A stretch of DNA of 64,000 nt from positions 23,017 to 87,016 of the forward strand of contig JAQWLJ010000073.1 of NCBI GenBank assembly GCA_029247365.1, given 5' to 3'. A model generated the notes under the pieces. The model saw nothing but the letters and a program-made list of their open reading frames with translations. It ran no database searches and was not told the DNA's origin. Source of the DNA: Acidimicrobiales bacterium. Its GTDB lineage: Bacteria; Actinomycetota; Acidimicrobiia; Acidimicrobiales; Aldehydirespiratoraceae. A program made the translations under genes and the position numbers. This document shows positions 36,259-45,852 of the stretch, piece by piece (within the stretch, counting starts at the first letter, position 1; each line of letters begins with the position of its first letter).

Positions 36259-36657
36259 GTGCCCACCATCTTCACCCGCATCATCGACGGCGAGATCCCT
36301 GGTCGTTTTGTTCACTCCGACGACGCATGCGTTGCGTTCATGGACGTCCGGCCACTTGCGCCCGGCCACGTTCTCGTCGTGCCCCGAACCGAGGTCGACC
36401 ATTGGACTGATCTCGACGCCGACACTGCCGCCCATCTGATGATGGTCGCTCAGCGAATCGGACGAGCACAGCGCGATCTGCTCTCCCCTGCCCGTGTTGG
36501 CCTGATGATCGCCGGCTTCGAAGTACCCCATGTCCACGTCCACGTCGTGCCGATGAACAGCATGGGTGACCTCGACTTCAGCCGGGCTGAACCCAACCCC
36601 GACCAAGCCGACGTCGAACGCATCCACGCGGTCTTGTCCGCCGCGCTGGCGGGTTGA
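36259..36657 (+). CDS. HIT family hydrolase
   Basis: A 132-residue histidine-triad protein. The active site HVHVHVVP is at residues 91-98 with the nucleophile His93. The N-terminal IFTRIIDGEIPGRFV is typical of HinT-like nucleotide phosphoramidases. GTG start. Convergent with the SRAP gene, one base between stops. Confidence 0.92.
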   Translation: MPTIFTRIIDGEIPGRFVHSDDACVAFMDVRPLAPGHVLVVPRTEVDHWTDLDADTAAHLMMVAQRIGRAQRDLLSPARVGLMIAGFEVPHVHVHVVPMNSMGDLDFSRAEPNPDQADVERIHAVLSAALAG

Positions 36658-36658
36658 C

Positions 36659-37390
36659 TCATTCGTCGGTGACGGGGCCAGCGTCCTCGATCAAGGACGG
36701 CCCGTTGTTACCGACGTTGTTAACCTTGGTCGATACCGGGTGCAGGCGGATCAGTTCCGCGGGGGCTGGCACGAGGAAACCCTGAAGCGCGTTGAGGTCG
36801 TGGTTGTTGCGATCGAGCCACGCGTCCCAGGTGTCGGGCGGCAGCATGACAGGCATGCGGTCGTGCACCGGCGCGACCTTGTCGTTCGGCTCGCCGGTAA
36901 TGATCGTGACGCTGTAGAGCTCGAGTGGTTCGCCGGCATCGTCGAGGCTGTTCTGGTCCTCCCAGACCTCCCACAGGCCGGCAAACGCGAACGGAGACCC
37001 GTCGATCGTCGTCAAGTACATCGGCTGCTTTCGCTTCTGGCCCTCGACCTTCTTCCACTCATAGAAGCCGTCCGCTGGGATGATGCAGCGCTTCTTCGCG
37101 AACGGCCGCTTGTAGGAGTTCTTTTCGTGGATGGTCTCGGCACGGGCATTGATCATCTTCGACCCGATTTTTGGATCCTTCGCCCAGAACGGCACCAACC
37201 CCCAGTGAAACGTGTCGAGTCGCCGAATTCCCTCTGCCTCGTACACGGTGTACACGCCCTGTGTCGGGGCGACGTTGTAGTTCGCAGCCTGCTTGTCGTC
37301 GCCTTCCTCAGGTGGTTCGACCATCAACTCGGCACCGAAGTACCGCGCGAGCTGATCGGGAGGTGTGGCGGAGACGTAGCGGCCGCACAT
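36659..37390 (-). CDS. SRAP (YedK/HMCES) DNA-protein crosslinking protein
   Basis: A 243-residue SOS-response-associated peptidase family protein. MCGRY places the catalytic Cys2 directly after the initiator Met; YNVAPTQ (about 38-44), WGLVPFWAKDP, NARAETI with the conserved Glu, ADGFYEWKK and PVHDRMPVML with the active-site His are all present. Members shield abasic sites in single-stranded DNA by a Cys2 thiazolidine link. Length is normal. Confidence 0.93.
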   Translation of the reverse strand: MCGRYVSATPPDQLARYFGAELMVEPPEEGDDKQAANYNVAPTQGVYTVYEAEGIRRLDTFHWGLVPFWAKDPKIGSKMINARAETIHEKNSYKRPFAKKRCIIPADGFYEWKKVEGQKRKQPMYLTTIDGSPFAFAGLWEVWEDQNSLDDAGEPLELYSVTIITGEPNDKVAPVHDRMPVMLPPDTWDAWLDRNNHDLNALQGFLVPAPAELIRLHPVSTKVNNVGNNGPSLIEDAGPVTDE

Positions 37391-37398
37391 GGGGACCC

Positions 37399-38631
37399 CT
37401 AGGGGAGATCACCGGTGAGCGTGCAGGTGCCAACCTTGCCACCACCGAGGTCGAACGTCAGCTCGTCGCCGGTTGCGCCGCCGAAACGGGGGATGCGAAC
37501 GTCGCTATCGGGGTCGACCGCGATCGTCGTGCGCTGGGTAAGAACCTCGTATTCCTCGCCACCGTCGGCGATGAGCTGGACCCGCACTGCGTCGGCAAAA
37601 CCGGAACCGCCCTCCGGTAAGTCGACCTGCCCCGCCGGGATATCGAGTGCCAACAACAGCGCCGTCGGTCCGGCACAACCGATCGCCGGCTCACGCCCGA
37701 CAGGGTCGACACACGGCCCGTGGGTGACCGTGTCGAGCGGCCGCAGTCCGGAGGTGACAACGCTCGCCCGCAGACAGACCGTGTCCGCGAAATTGGTTGG
37801 CCCGACGATAACGATGTGACCTGCGCCCGCGTACTGGAACAGCGACGCCACGAGCGCGCCCGGAGGGTACGGGTAGGCAGCGAACGGCGCTGTCGTGACC
37901 CGATCGTTGACGGGACCCACTCCCGCCAGGACCGCAACGGTGTCGGTGATCCCCGCCGTTAGCGCCGGCTGCGCCGCGGGCGGGCCGCCCTCGAGAGCGG
38001 CCTCGGTCGCTGGTTGGTCAGTTGCTTCGAACTGGAGTGCACCTCGCTCCCGCTGCGCTTCGATACCGAACTCCTGGTAGGCCCACCAGCCACTAGCCAT
38101 CAAGGCGCTGATGATGACGACGCCCACCACGCCGTTGACGAGCCGTTGGCGCCGCCCGAGCACGAGGTTCGTTTCGACCTGTCGCTCGTCGAGTCGTTCT
38201 TGCAGCGTGAGCGGGCCGAAGGCCTCGGACCGGGCGCCGCCCGCGATCAGATCGCGCCAGCGCTCCTGGTTGCCGGGGGGCATCGCGACCAGATGCGTCT
38301 CGAACAGTTCGGCGACGCCCTCGGAAAACAAGAGCAACAGGCCGTTGCTTCGCACATGCTCGACCGGGTCTGCGAGGTCGTGTTCGAGTTCGCGCTCACC
38401 GGCAAGTGCGTCGAAGAAGCCCCGAGCAGCTGCGTCGGCTTCCGCAGCCGTGTACGCCATACCCTTGGCCCCAACCGGTAATTGGACCGGGCCGTCTCCA
38501 GCACGCAGGAACCCCGTGGTCACGAGGAAGCTGTCCGGCTGGATCTCCTCCTCTGTGGGCGGAGGCAATTCCTCGGGCAGATCTGCAACGCCCTCGTCGG
38601 GCACAGTCGGGTCGGGCAGGTCGTCGCTCAC
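37399..38631 (-). CDS. single-pass membrane protein, unknown
   Basis: A 410-residue protein. An acidic, Pro-rich cytoplasmic N-terminus (DPTVPDEGVADLPEELPPP) leads to a helical segment (60-150), one transmembrane helix at about 167-185 (VNGVVGVVIISALMASGWWAY) and a ~220-residue extracytoplasmic domain with five Cys and many beta-type segments. No family is recognised. It is divergent from the Maf fusion gene by 72 bp. Confidence 0.7.
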   Translation of the reverse strand: MSDDLPDPTVPDEGVADLPEELPPPTEEEIQPDSFLVTTGFLRAGDGPVQLPVGAKGMAYTAAEADAAARGFFDALAGERELEHDLADPVEHVRSNGLLLLFSEGVAELFETHLVAMPPGNQERWRDLIAGGARSEAFGPLTLQERLDERQVETNLVLGRRQRLVNGVVGVVIISALMASGWWAYQEFGIEAQRERGALQFEATDQPATEAALEGGPPAAQPALTAGITDTVAVLAGVGPVNDRVTTAPFAAYPYPPGALVASLFQYAGAGHIVIVGPTNFADTVCLRASVVTSGLRPLDTVTHGPCVDPVGREPAIGCAGPTALLLALDIPAGQVDLPEGGSGFADAVRVQLIADGGEEYEVLTQRTTIAVDPDSDVRIPRFGGATGDELTFDLGGGKVGTCTLTGDLP

Positions 38632-38703
38632 GTCCTGCGGAGACTACGCCTCTGGTCGACGACGCTGGTGGCGCCTGCGCCGGGTTCTGCGAGACTCTCT
38701 GAC

Positions 38704-40764
38704 GTGACCGACCTCGAACTCGTCTTGGCATCCGGCTCACCCCGCCGCCAAGAGCTTCTGTCTCGGCTCGACGTGTACCCGCTCGTGGAGCCCGCCGATA
38801 TCGACGAGACACCAGCGCCGGGTGAGCAAGCCGACGCCTACGTAGAGCGTCTCGCCCGAGAAAAGGCTGCTGCCTCAGCGCGACCGGGCCGCGTTGTTCT
38901 TGCAGCAGACACGTCGGTCGTCCTCGATGGTGTCATCCTCGGCAAGCCGACCGACCCCGCTGACGCGGCAGCGATGCTCCGGTCCCTCGCAAACCGCCGA
39001 CACGACGTGATGACCGGTGTCGCCGTAGCCGTCACGCAAGCCGATGGAACGACGATGGTCCATTCCGCAGTCGAAACGGCTGCTGTTGAGATCGGCGAGT
39101 TAAGCGATGAGCGCATCGGTTGGTACGCGGCGAGCGGCGAACCAGACGACAAGGCCGGTGCATACGGGCTTCAGGGCGCCGCAGGGATCTTTGCCGACCG
39201 AGTCAACGGCAGCGTCACAAACGTCATCGGTCTTCCCCTCCCCCTCGTCGACGAGCTCTTCGCCCGCCACGGGCTCGATCTACTGGCCTTTCGTAGCGCT
39301 CCACCGCTCGACCCGGTGCGTGCAATAGCCGAACTCGCGCTTGACCACGTCACCAACCCCCCGCGAAACGATGACCGGGTCGTCGACTGGGGATCGCCCG
39401 AAGATTTGCTGGCCGACCTGGCAGCAACCATCGGTACCGGATTCGCCACCGAGGAGCCGGCAGCGGCCGCCGGCGACCTCGTTAACGCGGCCGAGCGGGT
39501 GATCGCCCGGTCGGTCCACACCAACCACCCTCGCTTCGTCAACCAGAATTATGCAGGAGCCGACCCGCTTGCCGTTGTGGGCGACTGGTTGGGGGCCGCC
39601 CTCAACACCGCCCACACGACGTTCGAGATCGCTCCCGTCTTCATGCTCATGGAGCGGGCGTTGCTCGACAAGATGGCCCGACTCGTTGGATGGGACCCCG
39701 ATCCGAAACAGCCAGCCGGACTCCTGTGCGCAGGCGGGTCGATCGCCGGTATGCACGGTCTGCAACTTGCGCGGGCGGCCCGTGACCCTGCGTCGATCAA
39801 TCGTGGTCACGACGGGACACCATTGCGGCTGCTGGTGAGTACGTCTGCTCACTACTCCACCGCCAAGCTCGCTGCGGTCATGGGCTTCGGCCGCGACGCC
39901 GTCGAGGCGATCGCGACCACGCCGGATGGAGCGATGGACATGGACGCTCTCGATGCCGCACTCGGTGACGGTCCCGAGGTGTTGGCGATCGTCGCCACCG
40001 CCGGAACGACGGTGACGGGCGCCTTCGACCCACTCGATGAGATTGCGGCTCGGTGTTCCGAGCACGGCATCTGGATGCACGTCGACGGTGCATTCGGATG
40101 CGCTGCGTTGTTCTCGGAACGGCAACGGTGGCGCTGCCGGGGCATCGACAGGGCCGACTCTGTTGCGTGGAACCTCCACAAGATTGGCGGCGTCACGCAG
40201 CAGTGCTCGGTGCTCCTGACCAAGGACGCAAGCCGGCTGGATCCGACGTTCGCGTCGGGTGCTGATTACCTGTTCCAGGCCGACAAGCTCTTTGGCGAGT
40301 ACGACACGGGCGACCAGAACATCCACTGCGGCCGTCGTAACGACGTTCTCAAGACATGGTTGATGTGGAAGGGTCGGGGCGACGCAGGGATGGCGCACCG
40401 AGTCGATCATGCGGTTGCGCTCGCTGATCATGTTCGGGCCCGGGTCACCGAGCGAGATGATCTCGCCCCCATCGTTGCGGGTGACTTCGTGACGTCGACG
40501 TGCCTGTGGGTGCCCCCGCAGATGCGCCCGCTCAACCTGGGTTCACTCAGCGCCGAGGAGCACGCAGCGCTCCACGCCATTGCGCCCGCAGCGAAGGCCC
40601 GGATGCAGGCAGAGGGATCAGCGCTGATCGGTTATCAGCCAGTCCACGGCATCAACTGCTTCCGATTGATCTTCATGAATCCCGAAGTGTCGTTCAACGA
40701 CGCCGACCGCATGCTTGATCTGATCGCCGAGCACAGCGAGGCGGCTTGGCGCCTCGCCCAATGA
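38704..40764 (+). CDS. Maf-like nucleotide pyrophosphatase fused to group II PLP decarboxylase
   Basis: A 686-residue two-domain protein in one frame. Residues 1-~195 are a complete Maf house-cleaning pyrophosphatase: ASGSPRRQELL (9-19), AADTS with catalytic Asp69, LGKPTD with Lys81, DKAGAYGLQG (149-158). Residues ~200-686 are a pyridoxal-5'-phosphate decarboxylase close to animal glutamate/cysteine-sulfinate decarboxylases: AGTTVTGAFDPLDEIA, HVDGAFG, PLP lysine K493 in NLHKIGG (canonical NPHKMMG), DTGDQNIHCGRRNDVLKTWLMW. GTG 38704 is the start. No stop or obvious second start separates the domains; substrate could be glutamate, aspartate or cysteine sulfinate. Confidence 0.85.
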   Translation: MTDLELVLASGSPRRQELLSRLDVYPLVEPADIDETPAPGEQADAYVERLAREKAAASARPGRVVLAADTSVVLDGVILGKPTDPADAAAMLRSLANRRHDVMTGVAVAVTQADGTTMVHSAVETAAVEIGELSDERIGWYAASGEPDDKAGAYGLQGAAGIFADRVNGSVTNVIGLPLPLVDELFARHGLDLLAFRSAPPLDPVRAIAELALDHVTNPPRNDDRVVDWGSPEDLLADLAATIGTGFATEEPAAAAGDLVNAAERVIARSVHTNHPRFVNQNYAGADPLAVVGDWLGAALNTAHTTFEIAPVFMLMERALLDKMARLVGWDPDPKQPAGLLCAGGSIAGMHGLQLARAARDPASINRGHDGTPLRLLVSTSAHYSTAKLAAVMGFGRDAVEAIATTPDGAMDMDALDAALGDGPEVLAIVATAGTTVTGAFDPLDEIAARCSEHGIWMHVDGAFGCAALFSERQRWRCRGIDRADSVAWNLHKIGGVTQQCSVLLTKDASRLDPTFASGADYLFQADKLFGEYDTGDQNIHCGRRNDVLKTWLMWKGRGDAGMAHRVDHAVALADHVRARVTERDDLAPIVAGDFVTSTCLWVPPQMRPLNLGSLSAEEHAALHAIAPAAKARMQAEGSALIGYQPVHGINCFRLIFMNPEVSFNDADRMLDLIAEHSEAAWRLAQ

Positions 40765-40786
40765 TCCTGTCTCTAGCCTGGATCGC

Positions 40787-41986
40787 GTGACTGATCTGGT
40801 CGACGCTCCGCTGCCGGCTCCCGAGCCGGAACCGCCCGCACGCCGCGGCGAGTTCAACGCGGTCCGGATTGGCCAGATGGAGGTGTGGCCACCGGTTGTT
40901 CTGGCGCCGATGGCCGGTGTCACGAACGCACCGTTCCGCACGCTGTGCCGCCGCTACGGCGCTGGCTTGTATGTGAACCAGATGATCACGGCGCGGGCGC
41001 TGGTCGAGGGACACCGCAAGAGTCTTGTGCTCGCAGCGTTCGCACCCGACGAGTCGCCCCGATCGATCCAGCTGTACGGCACCGATCCGTACTCGATCGG
41101 TGAAGCGGCTCGGCTGCTCGTCGACGGCTTGGTCGACGGTATTCCCGTCGACCATATCGATATGAATTTCGGCTGCCCGATGAAGAAAGTCACTCGTCAT
41201 GGCGGTGGTGCAGCGCTGCCCTGGAAGCGGGAGCACTACCGCAAGATCGTCCGAGCCGCCGTGAAAAACGCCGGTGATGTGCCCGTCACGGTGAAGTTCC
41301 GGATTGGCATCGACGATGATGCGATCACATTCATTGATGCAGGCAAGATCGCCGAAGACGAAGGCGTCCAGGCCGTTGCGCTTCACGCCCGCACCGCCAA
41401 TCAGCTGTATTCCGGGCAGGCCGACTGGCGGCGTATCACCGAACTCAAGGACGCGATCACGTCGATCCCGGTCTTTGGCAACGGCGACATCTGGGAGGCC
41501 GACGATGCCCTCCGCATGATGCGAACCACAGGTTGCGATGGCGTGACCGTCGGCCGTGGCTGCCTTGGCCGACCGTGGTTGTTCGGCGATCTCGCCGAAG
41601 TGTTCGAGGGGCGGCCCGTCCCTCCCCGTCCTGACCTCGGCCAGGTGCTCGACGGCATGGTCGAACACGCTGGGCTGCTCTGCGAGTGGATGGGCGAAGA
41701 CCACGGCATCCGCGACTTTCGCAAACACACCGGCTGGTACCTCAAGGGCTTCCCCGCCGGAGGCGCGATGCGGGCCCGCCTCAACCGGGTCGGCTCACTG
41801 GCCGAGATGCGCGAGCTCATCGCCGTGCTCGACCGCGACATCCCGTTCCCCGAAGGCGGCATGCGCATGGTGCGGGGCCATTCGGGCTCGCCGAAGGATG
41901 TCCACTTGCCCGCGGGGTGGCTCGACACACGCGACGACGAGGTCGCCATACCCAAGGGCGCCGAGCAGCTCGTTAGCGGCGGCTGA
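40787..41986 (+). CDS. dus: tRNA-dihydrouridine synthase
   Basis: A 399-residue flavoenzyme reducing uridines in tRNA D-loops. VVLAPMAGVTNAPFRTLCRRYGAG (about 37-60), DMNFGCPMKKV with the catalytic Cys (about 126), KFRIG, HARTANQLYSGQADW and GNGDIW mark the DusB type. The C-terminal helical tRNA-binding domain (FRKHTGWYLKG...) is present and extended by a Gly/Ser tail. GTG start, 22 bp after the Maf fusion, so possibly the same transcript. Confidence 0.93.
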   Translation: MTDLVDAPLPAPEPEPPARRGEFNAVRIGQMEVWPPVVLAPMAGVTNAPFRTLCRRYGAGLYVNQMITARALVEGHRKSLVLAAFAPDESPRSIQLYGTDPYSIGEAARLLVDGLVDGIPVDHIDMNFGCPMKKVTRHGGGAALPWKREHYRKIVRAAVKNAGDVPVTVKFRIGIDDDAITFIDAGKIAEDEGVQAVALHARTANQLYSGQADWRRITELKDAITSIPVFGNGDIWEADDALRMMRTTGCDGVTVGRGCLGRPWLFGDLAEVFEGRPVPPRPDLGQVLDGMVEHAGLLCEWMGEDHGIRDFRKHTGWYLKGFPAGGAMRARLNRVGSLAEMRELIAVLDRDIPFPEGGMRMVRGHSGSPKDVHLPAGWLDTRDDEVAIPKGAEQLVSGG

Positions 41987-42399
41987 TCGGTCACGTCGCT
42001 GACGCTCGGTGGCCGGTCGCAGAGTCGCGCCATCCAGCCCCCGCACACCTGCACAACCGCATTCGCCATCCGCTGCCGACGTCCGTACTCGGCCAGGACT
42101 GCCACCTCCGTACCCTCACCGCTCACGCGAGGGCAAACCCAAGCGATGCGCAGATGTCAGGCGATCATCGTGCAGACAGGCCCTCCGAGCGTGGCCTGAT
42201 GTCGTTTCACGACAGTGAGCGAGCGCTGATGATTCGGTTCAGTCGATGATCGCCGCGTCGTCATCTCTTTGTCGTTCGCTGGGGTGATGCGATGAACGTG
42301 ATCCGATCGCCCGAACGGCGTGCTCGCTTCATCGCCGCTCGGCGCTCAGCCGATCGCGCATCGCCGGTGAGCAGGAAAACCGGCACGAGCGCCGATTCC
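41987..42399. other. 413-bp stretch without a recognised gene
   Basis: It lies between the convergent dus and cobO genes. Short frames on both strands run into the neighbours' antisense and lack ribosome sites and recognisable domains. No tRNA, riboswitch or clean hairpin terminator stands out. Confidence 0.5.
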
Positions 42400-42966
42400 C
42401 TAGAAGTCGATGCCCTTCTTGGCCGCGATGCCCGACTCGTACGCGTGCTTTCGGTTCTCGATGACGCTCACGGTGTCGGCGAGATCGATCATCCACTCGG
42501 GGGCGTCGCGCCCGGTCAGCACGAGCGACACCCGCTCGGGGCGATTGCGAAACGTCTGCTCAACCTCGTCGGCATCGATCCAGGCCCAGTTCAACGGATA
42601 CGTGATTTCGTCGAAGATCACGAGACGGTGTTCATCGGCTTCGACGAGGGCCTTGCCCTGACGCCATGCTTCCTGCGCCTCGGCTTCATCCTTGGTCAGA
42701 TCATCAGAGTCCCACGTGAAGCCGTCGCCGAGTGACCAGAAGTCGATCCCAATGCGCTCAGCCATGATCTGCTCGCCGGTCACCCAGTCGTCACTCTTCA
42801 GGAACTGCACGACCGCAACAGGCCAGTCGCGGGCTCGAGCACGCATCGCAACACCGAAGGCGGCGGACGACTTGCCCTTGCCATTACCGGTGTTGACGAG
42901 CACGAGGCTCTTCGCGACGCGAAGGCCGTCGGGTCTCGGGTCCTCTTCGAGCGGGACATCGGTCAT
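42400..42966 (-). CDS. cobO: cob(I)yrinic acid a,c-diamide adenosyltransferase
   Basis: A 188-residue CobO/BtuR enzyme attaching the 5'-deoxyadenosyl group from ATP to Co(I) corrinoids. P-loop GNGKGKSSAAFG (27-38), FLKSDDW, and DEITYPLNW with GRDAPEWMIDLAD are the family blocks. Start overlaps the stop of the ABC ATPase (ATGA). Last gene of the cobalamin operon, so imported corrinoid is adenosylated by the same transcript's product. Confidence 0.93.
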   Translation of the reverse strand: MTDVPLEEDPRPDGLRVAKSLVLVNTGNGKGKSSAAFGVAMRARARDWPVAVVQFLKSDDWVTGEQIMAERIGIDFWSLGDGFTWDSDDLTKDEAEAQEAWRQGKALVEADEHRLVIFDEITYPLNWAWIDADEVEQTFRNRPERVSLVLTGRDAPEWMIDLADTVSVIENRKHAYESGIAAKKGIDF

Positions 42967-43742
42967 GATCGGCTCCGATCGGTGGTGGCGGGGACAATCA
43001 CCGGGCCATCGGGATCGTCGATGATGCGAACGTTGGCGCCGAAGTGTTTGGCGATCGTCTCGGTAGTGAGCACCTCGGTTGACGTACCAGACTCGACGAT
43101 ACGCCCATCGGCGATGACTGAGATCCGGTCGCCGTAGCGCGCCGCGAGCGTCAGGTCATGCAGCGTCGCAACGACGGTCAGCCCTCGCTCACGACGCAGG
43201 TCGTCGACGAGGTCGAGAACATCCTGCTGGTGGCCGAGGTCGAGCGCTGTCGTCGGCTCGTCGAGCAGCAAGATGTCGGTCTGCTGGGCCAGCGCACGGG
43301 CGAGGACCACCCGCTGCCGTTCCCCGCCCGACAGCGACCGGACCTCCCGTTCGGCGAAGCCAGCAAGGTCGAGACGGGTGAGCACGTCGACGGCGACGCC
43401 GAGGTCGGTGTCGCTGTCTCGCCCGAATACCCCACGGTGCGGGGTTCGTCCCAGCATCACGTAGTCGGCGACGAACATCCCAGGGGGTATGACCGGCGAC
43501 TGCGGCACGTAGGCGAGGATTCGAGCCCGGTCCTGCGGCTTATCGACCACTGCGCCACCGAACTCAATGCGCCCGCCGTGGTCGATAGTCCCAAGCAGCG
43601 AACGCAGCAGCGTGGTCTTGCCGGCGCCGTTTGGACCGATGATGTTGAGCCACTCCCCCGCCGGTATGTCAAGGTCGATCCCGTGGAGAATGGACGTGCC
43701 GCCAAACTCGACCACAAGGTTGTGGGTGGAGATCGAAGGCAT
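42963..43742 (-). CDS. btuD: cobalamin ABC transporter ATP-binding protein
   Basis: A 259-residue ATPase of the FecE/BtuD class. Walker A GPNGAGKTT (36-44), signature LSGGERQRVVLARAL, Walker B ILLLDEPTTALD and the switch His in TLHDL. ATG 43742 is the start: it overlaps the permease stop by one base (TGATG) and has GGAGG upstream, better than the GTG six bases earlier. Pairs with the BtuC-like permease. Confidence 0.9.
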   Translation of the reverse strand: MPSISTHNLVVEFGGTSILHGIDLDIPAGEWLNIIGPNGAGKTTLLRSLLGTIDHGGRIEFGGAVVDKPQDRARILAYVPQSPVIPPGMFVADYVMLGRTPHRGVFGRDSDTDLGVAVDVLTRLDLAGFAEREVRSLSGGERQRVVLARALAQQTDILLLDEPTTALDLGHQQDVLDLVDDLRRERGLTVVATLHDLTLAARYGDRISVIADGRIVESGTSTEVLTTETIAKHFGANVRIIDDPDGPVIVPATTDRSRS

Positions 43743-44779
43743 CACCACACCTCCCGACGGGTCGAGCGAAGCACGATCACAAAGAACGGTGCGCCGAGAA
43801 AAGCGGTGACGACACCGATGGGCAGTTCGGCCGGTTCGACGAGCGTCCGCGCCGCGAGGTCGGCGAGCACCATGAAGGCACCGCCGAACAGGATCGACAG
43901 CGGGATGAGAATCCGGTAGCTGGCGCCAAACGCAAGACGCACGACGTGAGGGACGATGATCCCAACAAAGCCGATCAGGCCGCTCACCGACACTGCTGCG
44001 GCCGCACCAAGCGATGCCGCAATGACGACATGGATCCGCACCCGACGGGGGTTGATCCCCAACGCCTGCGCCTCTTCGTCGCCGACCGCAAGAATGTCAA
44101 GGGCACGTCGGTAGCGCAGGAGGACCGCCACCGCCAGCACAAAGTACGGGAGCATCACGACCGGCTCGGACCAGCCCGAGGTTGCAATACGGCCGAGGAT
44201 CCACGAGTACACCTCGCGGAATGCGTCGGAGTTGGCCTGCAGGACGTAGGTCTGACAGGCAGTGAGGAAGCTTGCAACCGCAACACCGGCCAAGACGAGC
44301 GATGCCGTAGAGCGACCACCGATGTGGCCGGCGCCGTAGGACATCACCACCGCAAGAAGTGCGCCGGCGAAGGCCGCAAGCGGAACCGGATCGCCAAAGC
44401 CGGCGCCGTCGCCGAGGTTCTGGGTGATAGCGACCGTGGCTCCGAGGCCAGCGCCGGCTGCGATGCCGAGCAGGTACGGGTCGGCAAGTGGGTTGCGAAA
44501 TGCTCCTTGATACGCAGCGCCGCTCATCGAGAGGGTGGCGCCGACAAGAAGCCCGAGCACGACTCGAGGCAGCCGGATCTCTTGCACGATCGCCTCGTGG
44601 AGGCCGCTCAGCCCCGAGTCGACGCTGATCCCGGGCAGGGCGTCCAGCAAGGCGAAGAGCACGCTCTTGGGCGCAATGCCAACCGGCCCGATCGTCAGGC
44701 CGGCAACGACCGCGACGAGGACGGCACCAACCCCAGCGGCGAGTGCGCCGGGCTGGAGTCGGGCCGTCTCGATCGTCAT
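43742..44779 (-). CDS. btuC: cobalamin ABC transporter permease (FecCD family)
   Basis: A 345-residue polytopic protein with about ten transmembrane helices. RLPRVVLGLLVGATLSMSGAAYQG and RNPLADPYLLGIAAGAGLGA are FecCD hallmarks; the coupling region GDEEAQALGINPRRVR and GIIVPHVVRLAFG follow. Family members carry siderophores or B12; the upstream riboswitch and downstream cobO point to B12. ATG 44779 is 4 bp after the btuF stop. Confidence 0.9.
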   Translation of the reverse strand: MTIETARLQPGALAAGVGAVLVAVVAGLTIGPVGIAPKSVLFALLDALPGISVDSGLSGLHEAIVQEIRLPRVVLGLLVGATLSMSGAAYQGAFRNPLADPYLLGIAAGAGLGATVAITQNLGDGAGFGDPVPLAAFAGALLAVVMSYGAGHIGGRSTASLVLAGVAVASFLTACQTYVLQANSDAFREVYSWILGRIATSGWSEPVVMLPYFVLAVAVLLRYRRALDILAVGDEEAQALGINPRRVRIHVVIAASLGAAAAVSVSGLIGFVGIIVPHVVRLAFGASYRILIPLSILFGGAFMVLADLAARTLVEPAELPIGVVTAFLGAPFFVIVLRSTRREVW

Positions 44780-44783
44780 CGGA

Positions 44784-45767
44784 TCAGCCAGCCTCAACCG
44801 ACTCGATCGCCGTGGCGATCGAGTCAACGAAATCGACGAGGCGCGGCCCCCAACGAGAGACGATGTCGTCGTCGAGTTCCACCACGGTGCCGTTCTCCAC
44901 AGCGCTCAGCTGATCCCATCCTGGTCGTTCGGCAACTGTTGCTGCGCTTTGCGCACAGCACAGGGTGTCAGCCAGGAAAATAAGGTCGGGATTGGCGTCG
45001 ACAAGATACTCGTCGCTGAGTTGCGGGTAGCCAAAGGCAACCCCGTCGGCATCGGCCGGGTCGGCAACGTTGGTGAGGCCGAACAGGCTGTACACCGCAC
45101 CGATGAACGTTGTGCTGGTAACGCTGTACAGGGTGTTGTCGAGCTCGTGGTAGTAGGTCAGGCCCGACGCGTCGGGAGCATCCGCGATCAGCTCATCGAC
45201 GGTGGTGCGCATCTCATCGACCACCTCGAGCGCCTCGGCCCCAAATCCGGTCGCGTCGCCAACCATCTGGATCTGGCTGTAAACATCGTCAAACACGGCC
45301 GGGGCGGTGATCAACACAACGGTCACACCCGCAGCCTCGAGGCTGCTCTGCACGTCTTCGTTGAAGTCCATGACAACCAGATCGGGTTCGTACGACAGGA
45401 TCGCCTCGACGTTCGGGTCCCAACCCGAGAGATCGGTGACTGGCGTTCCCTCCGGGTAGTAGGAGAACGAGTCGACGGCCACCACCATGTCGCCTGCGCC
45501 AACGGCGTACAGCATCTCGGTACCTGTGGGATTGATCGAGACAATGCGGTTCGCCAGCACCGATTCGGCCGGCACCTCGTCCGCGGGCGCTTCGCTTTCA
45601 CTCACGTCTGCGGTGGCGTCGTCGTCAACTGACTCGCCTTCAGCTGGCTCGCCCGATGGCGTACCGCCCGGATCGACGGCTGTCTCGGTGGTGCTGTCGT
45701 CGCCGCACGCAGCAGCGAACAACGCCAACGCGAGCAGTAGAGCGAACAACGGGGTCAGTTGGTTCAT
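44784..45767 (-). CDS. btuF: cobalamin-binding lipoprotein (BtuF-like)
   Basis: A 327-residue substrate-binding lipoprotein. MNQLTPLFALLLALALFAAAC is the signal peptide with near-consensus lipobox, followed by an acidic Thr/Ser/Glu linker (to about residue 65). The type III periplasmic-binding fold has RIVSINPTGTEMLYAVGAGDMVVAV and EPDLVVMDF in lobe 1 and SDEYLVDANPDLIFLAD in lobe 2. The ribosome site AAAGGAGG (45776-45783) is strong. Riboswitch-controlled first gene of the operon. Confidence 0.9.
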   Translation of the reverse strand: MNQLTPLFALLLALALFAAACGDDSTTETAVDPGGTPSGEPAEGESVDDDATADVSESEAPADEVPAESVLANRIVSINPTGTEMLYAVGAGDMVVAVDSFSYYPEGTPVTDLSGWDPNVEAILSYEPDLVVMDFNEDVQSSLEAAGVTVVLITAPAVFDDVYSQIQMVGDATGFGAEALEVVDEMRTTVDELIADAPDASGLTYYHELDNTLYSVTSTTFIGAVYSLFGLTNVADPADADGVAFGYPQLSDEYLVDANPDLIFLADTLCCAQSAATVAERPGWDQLSAVENGTVVELDDDIVSRWGPRLVDFVDSIATAIESVEAG

Positions 45768-45852
45768 ACGGGGTTCCTCCTTTGGCTCGAGTGCGGTTGG
45801 CACGAGCGCCCGGGAACCCCCGATCGCACGAGCCGTCCCTTTTCCTCGAGGG

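Noticed and set aside
41401..42126. Minus-strand frame covering the end of dus
   Set aside because: The part outside dus is under 50 codons, has no recognised domain and the rest is antisense.
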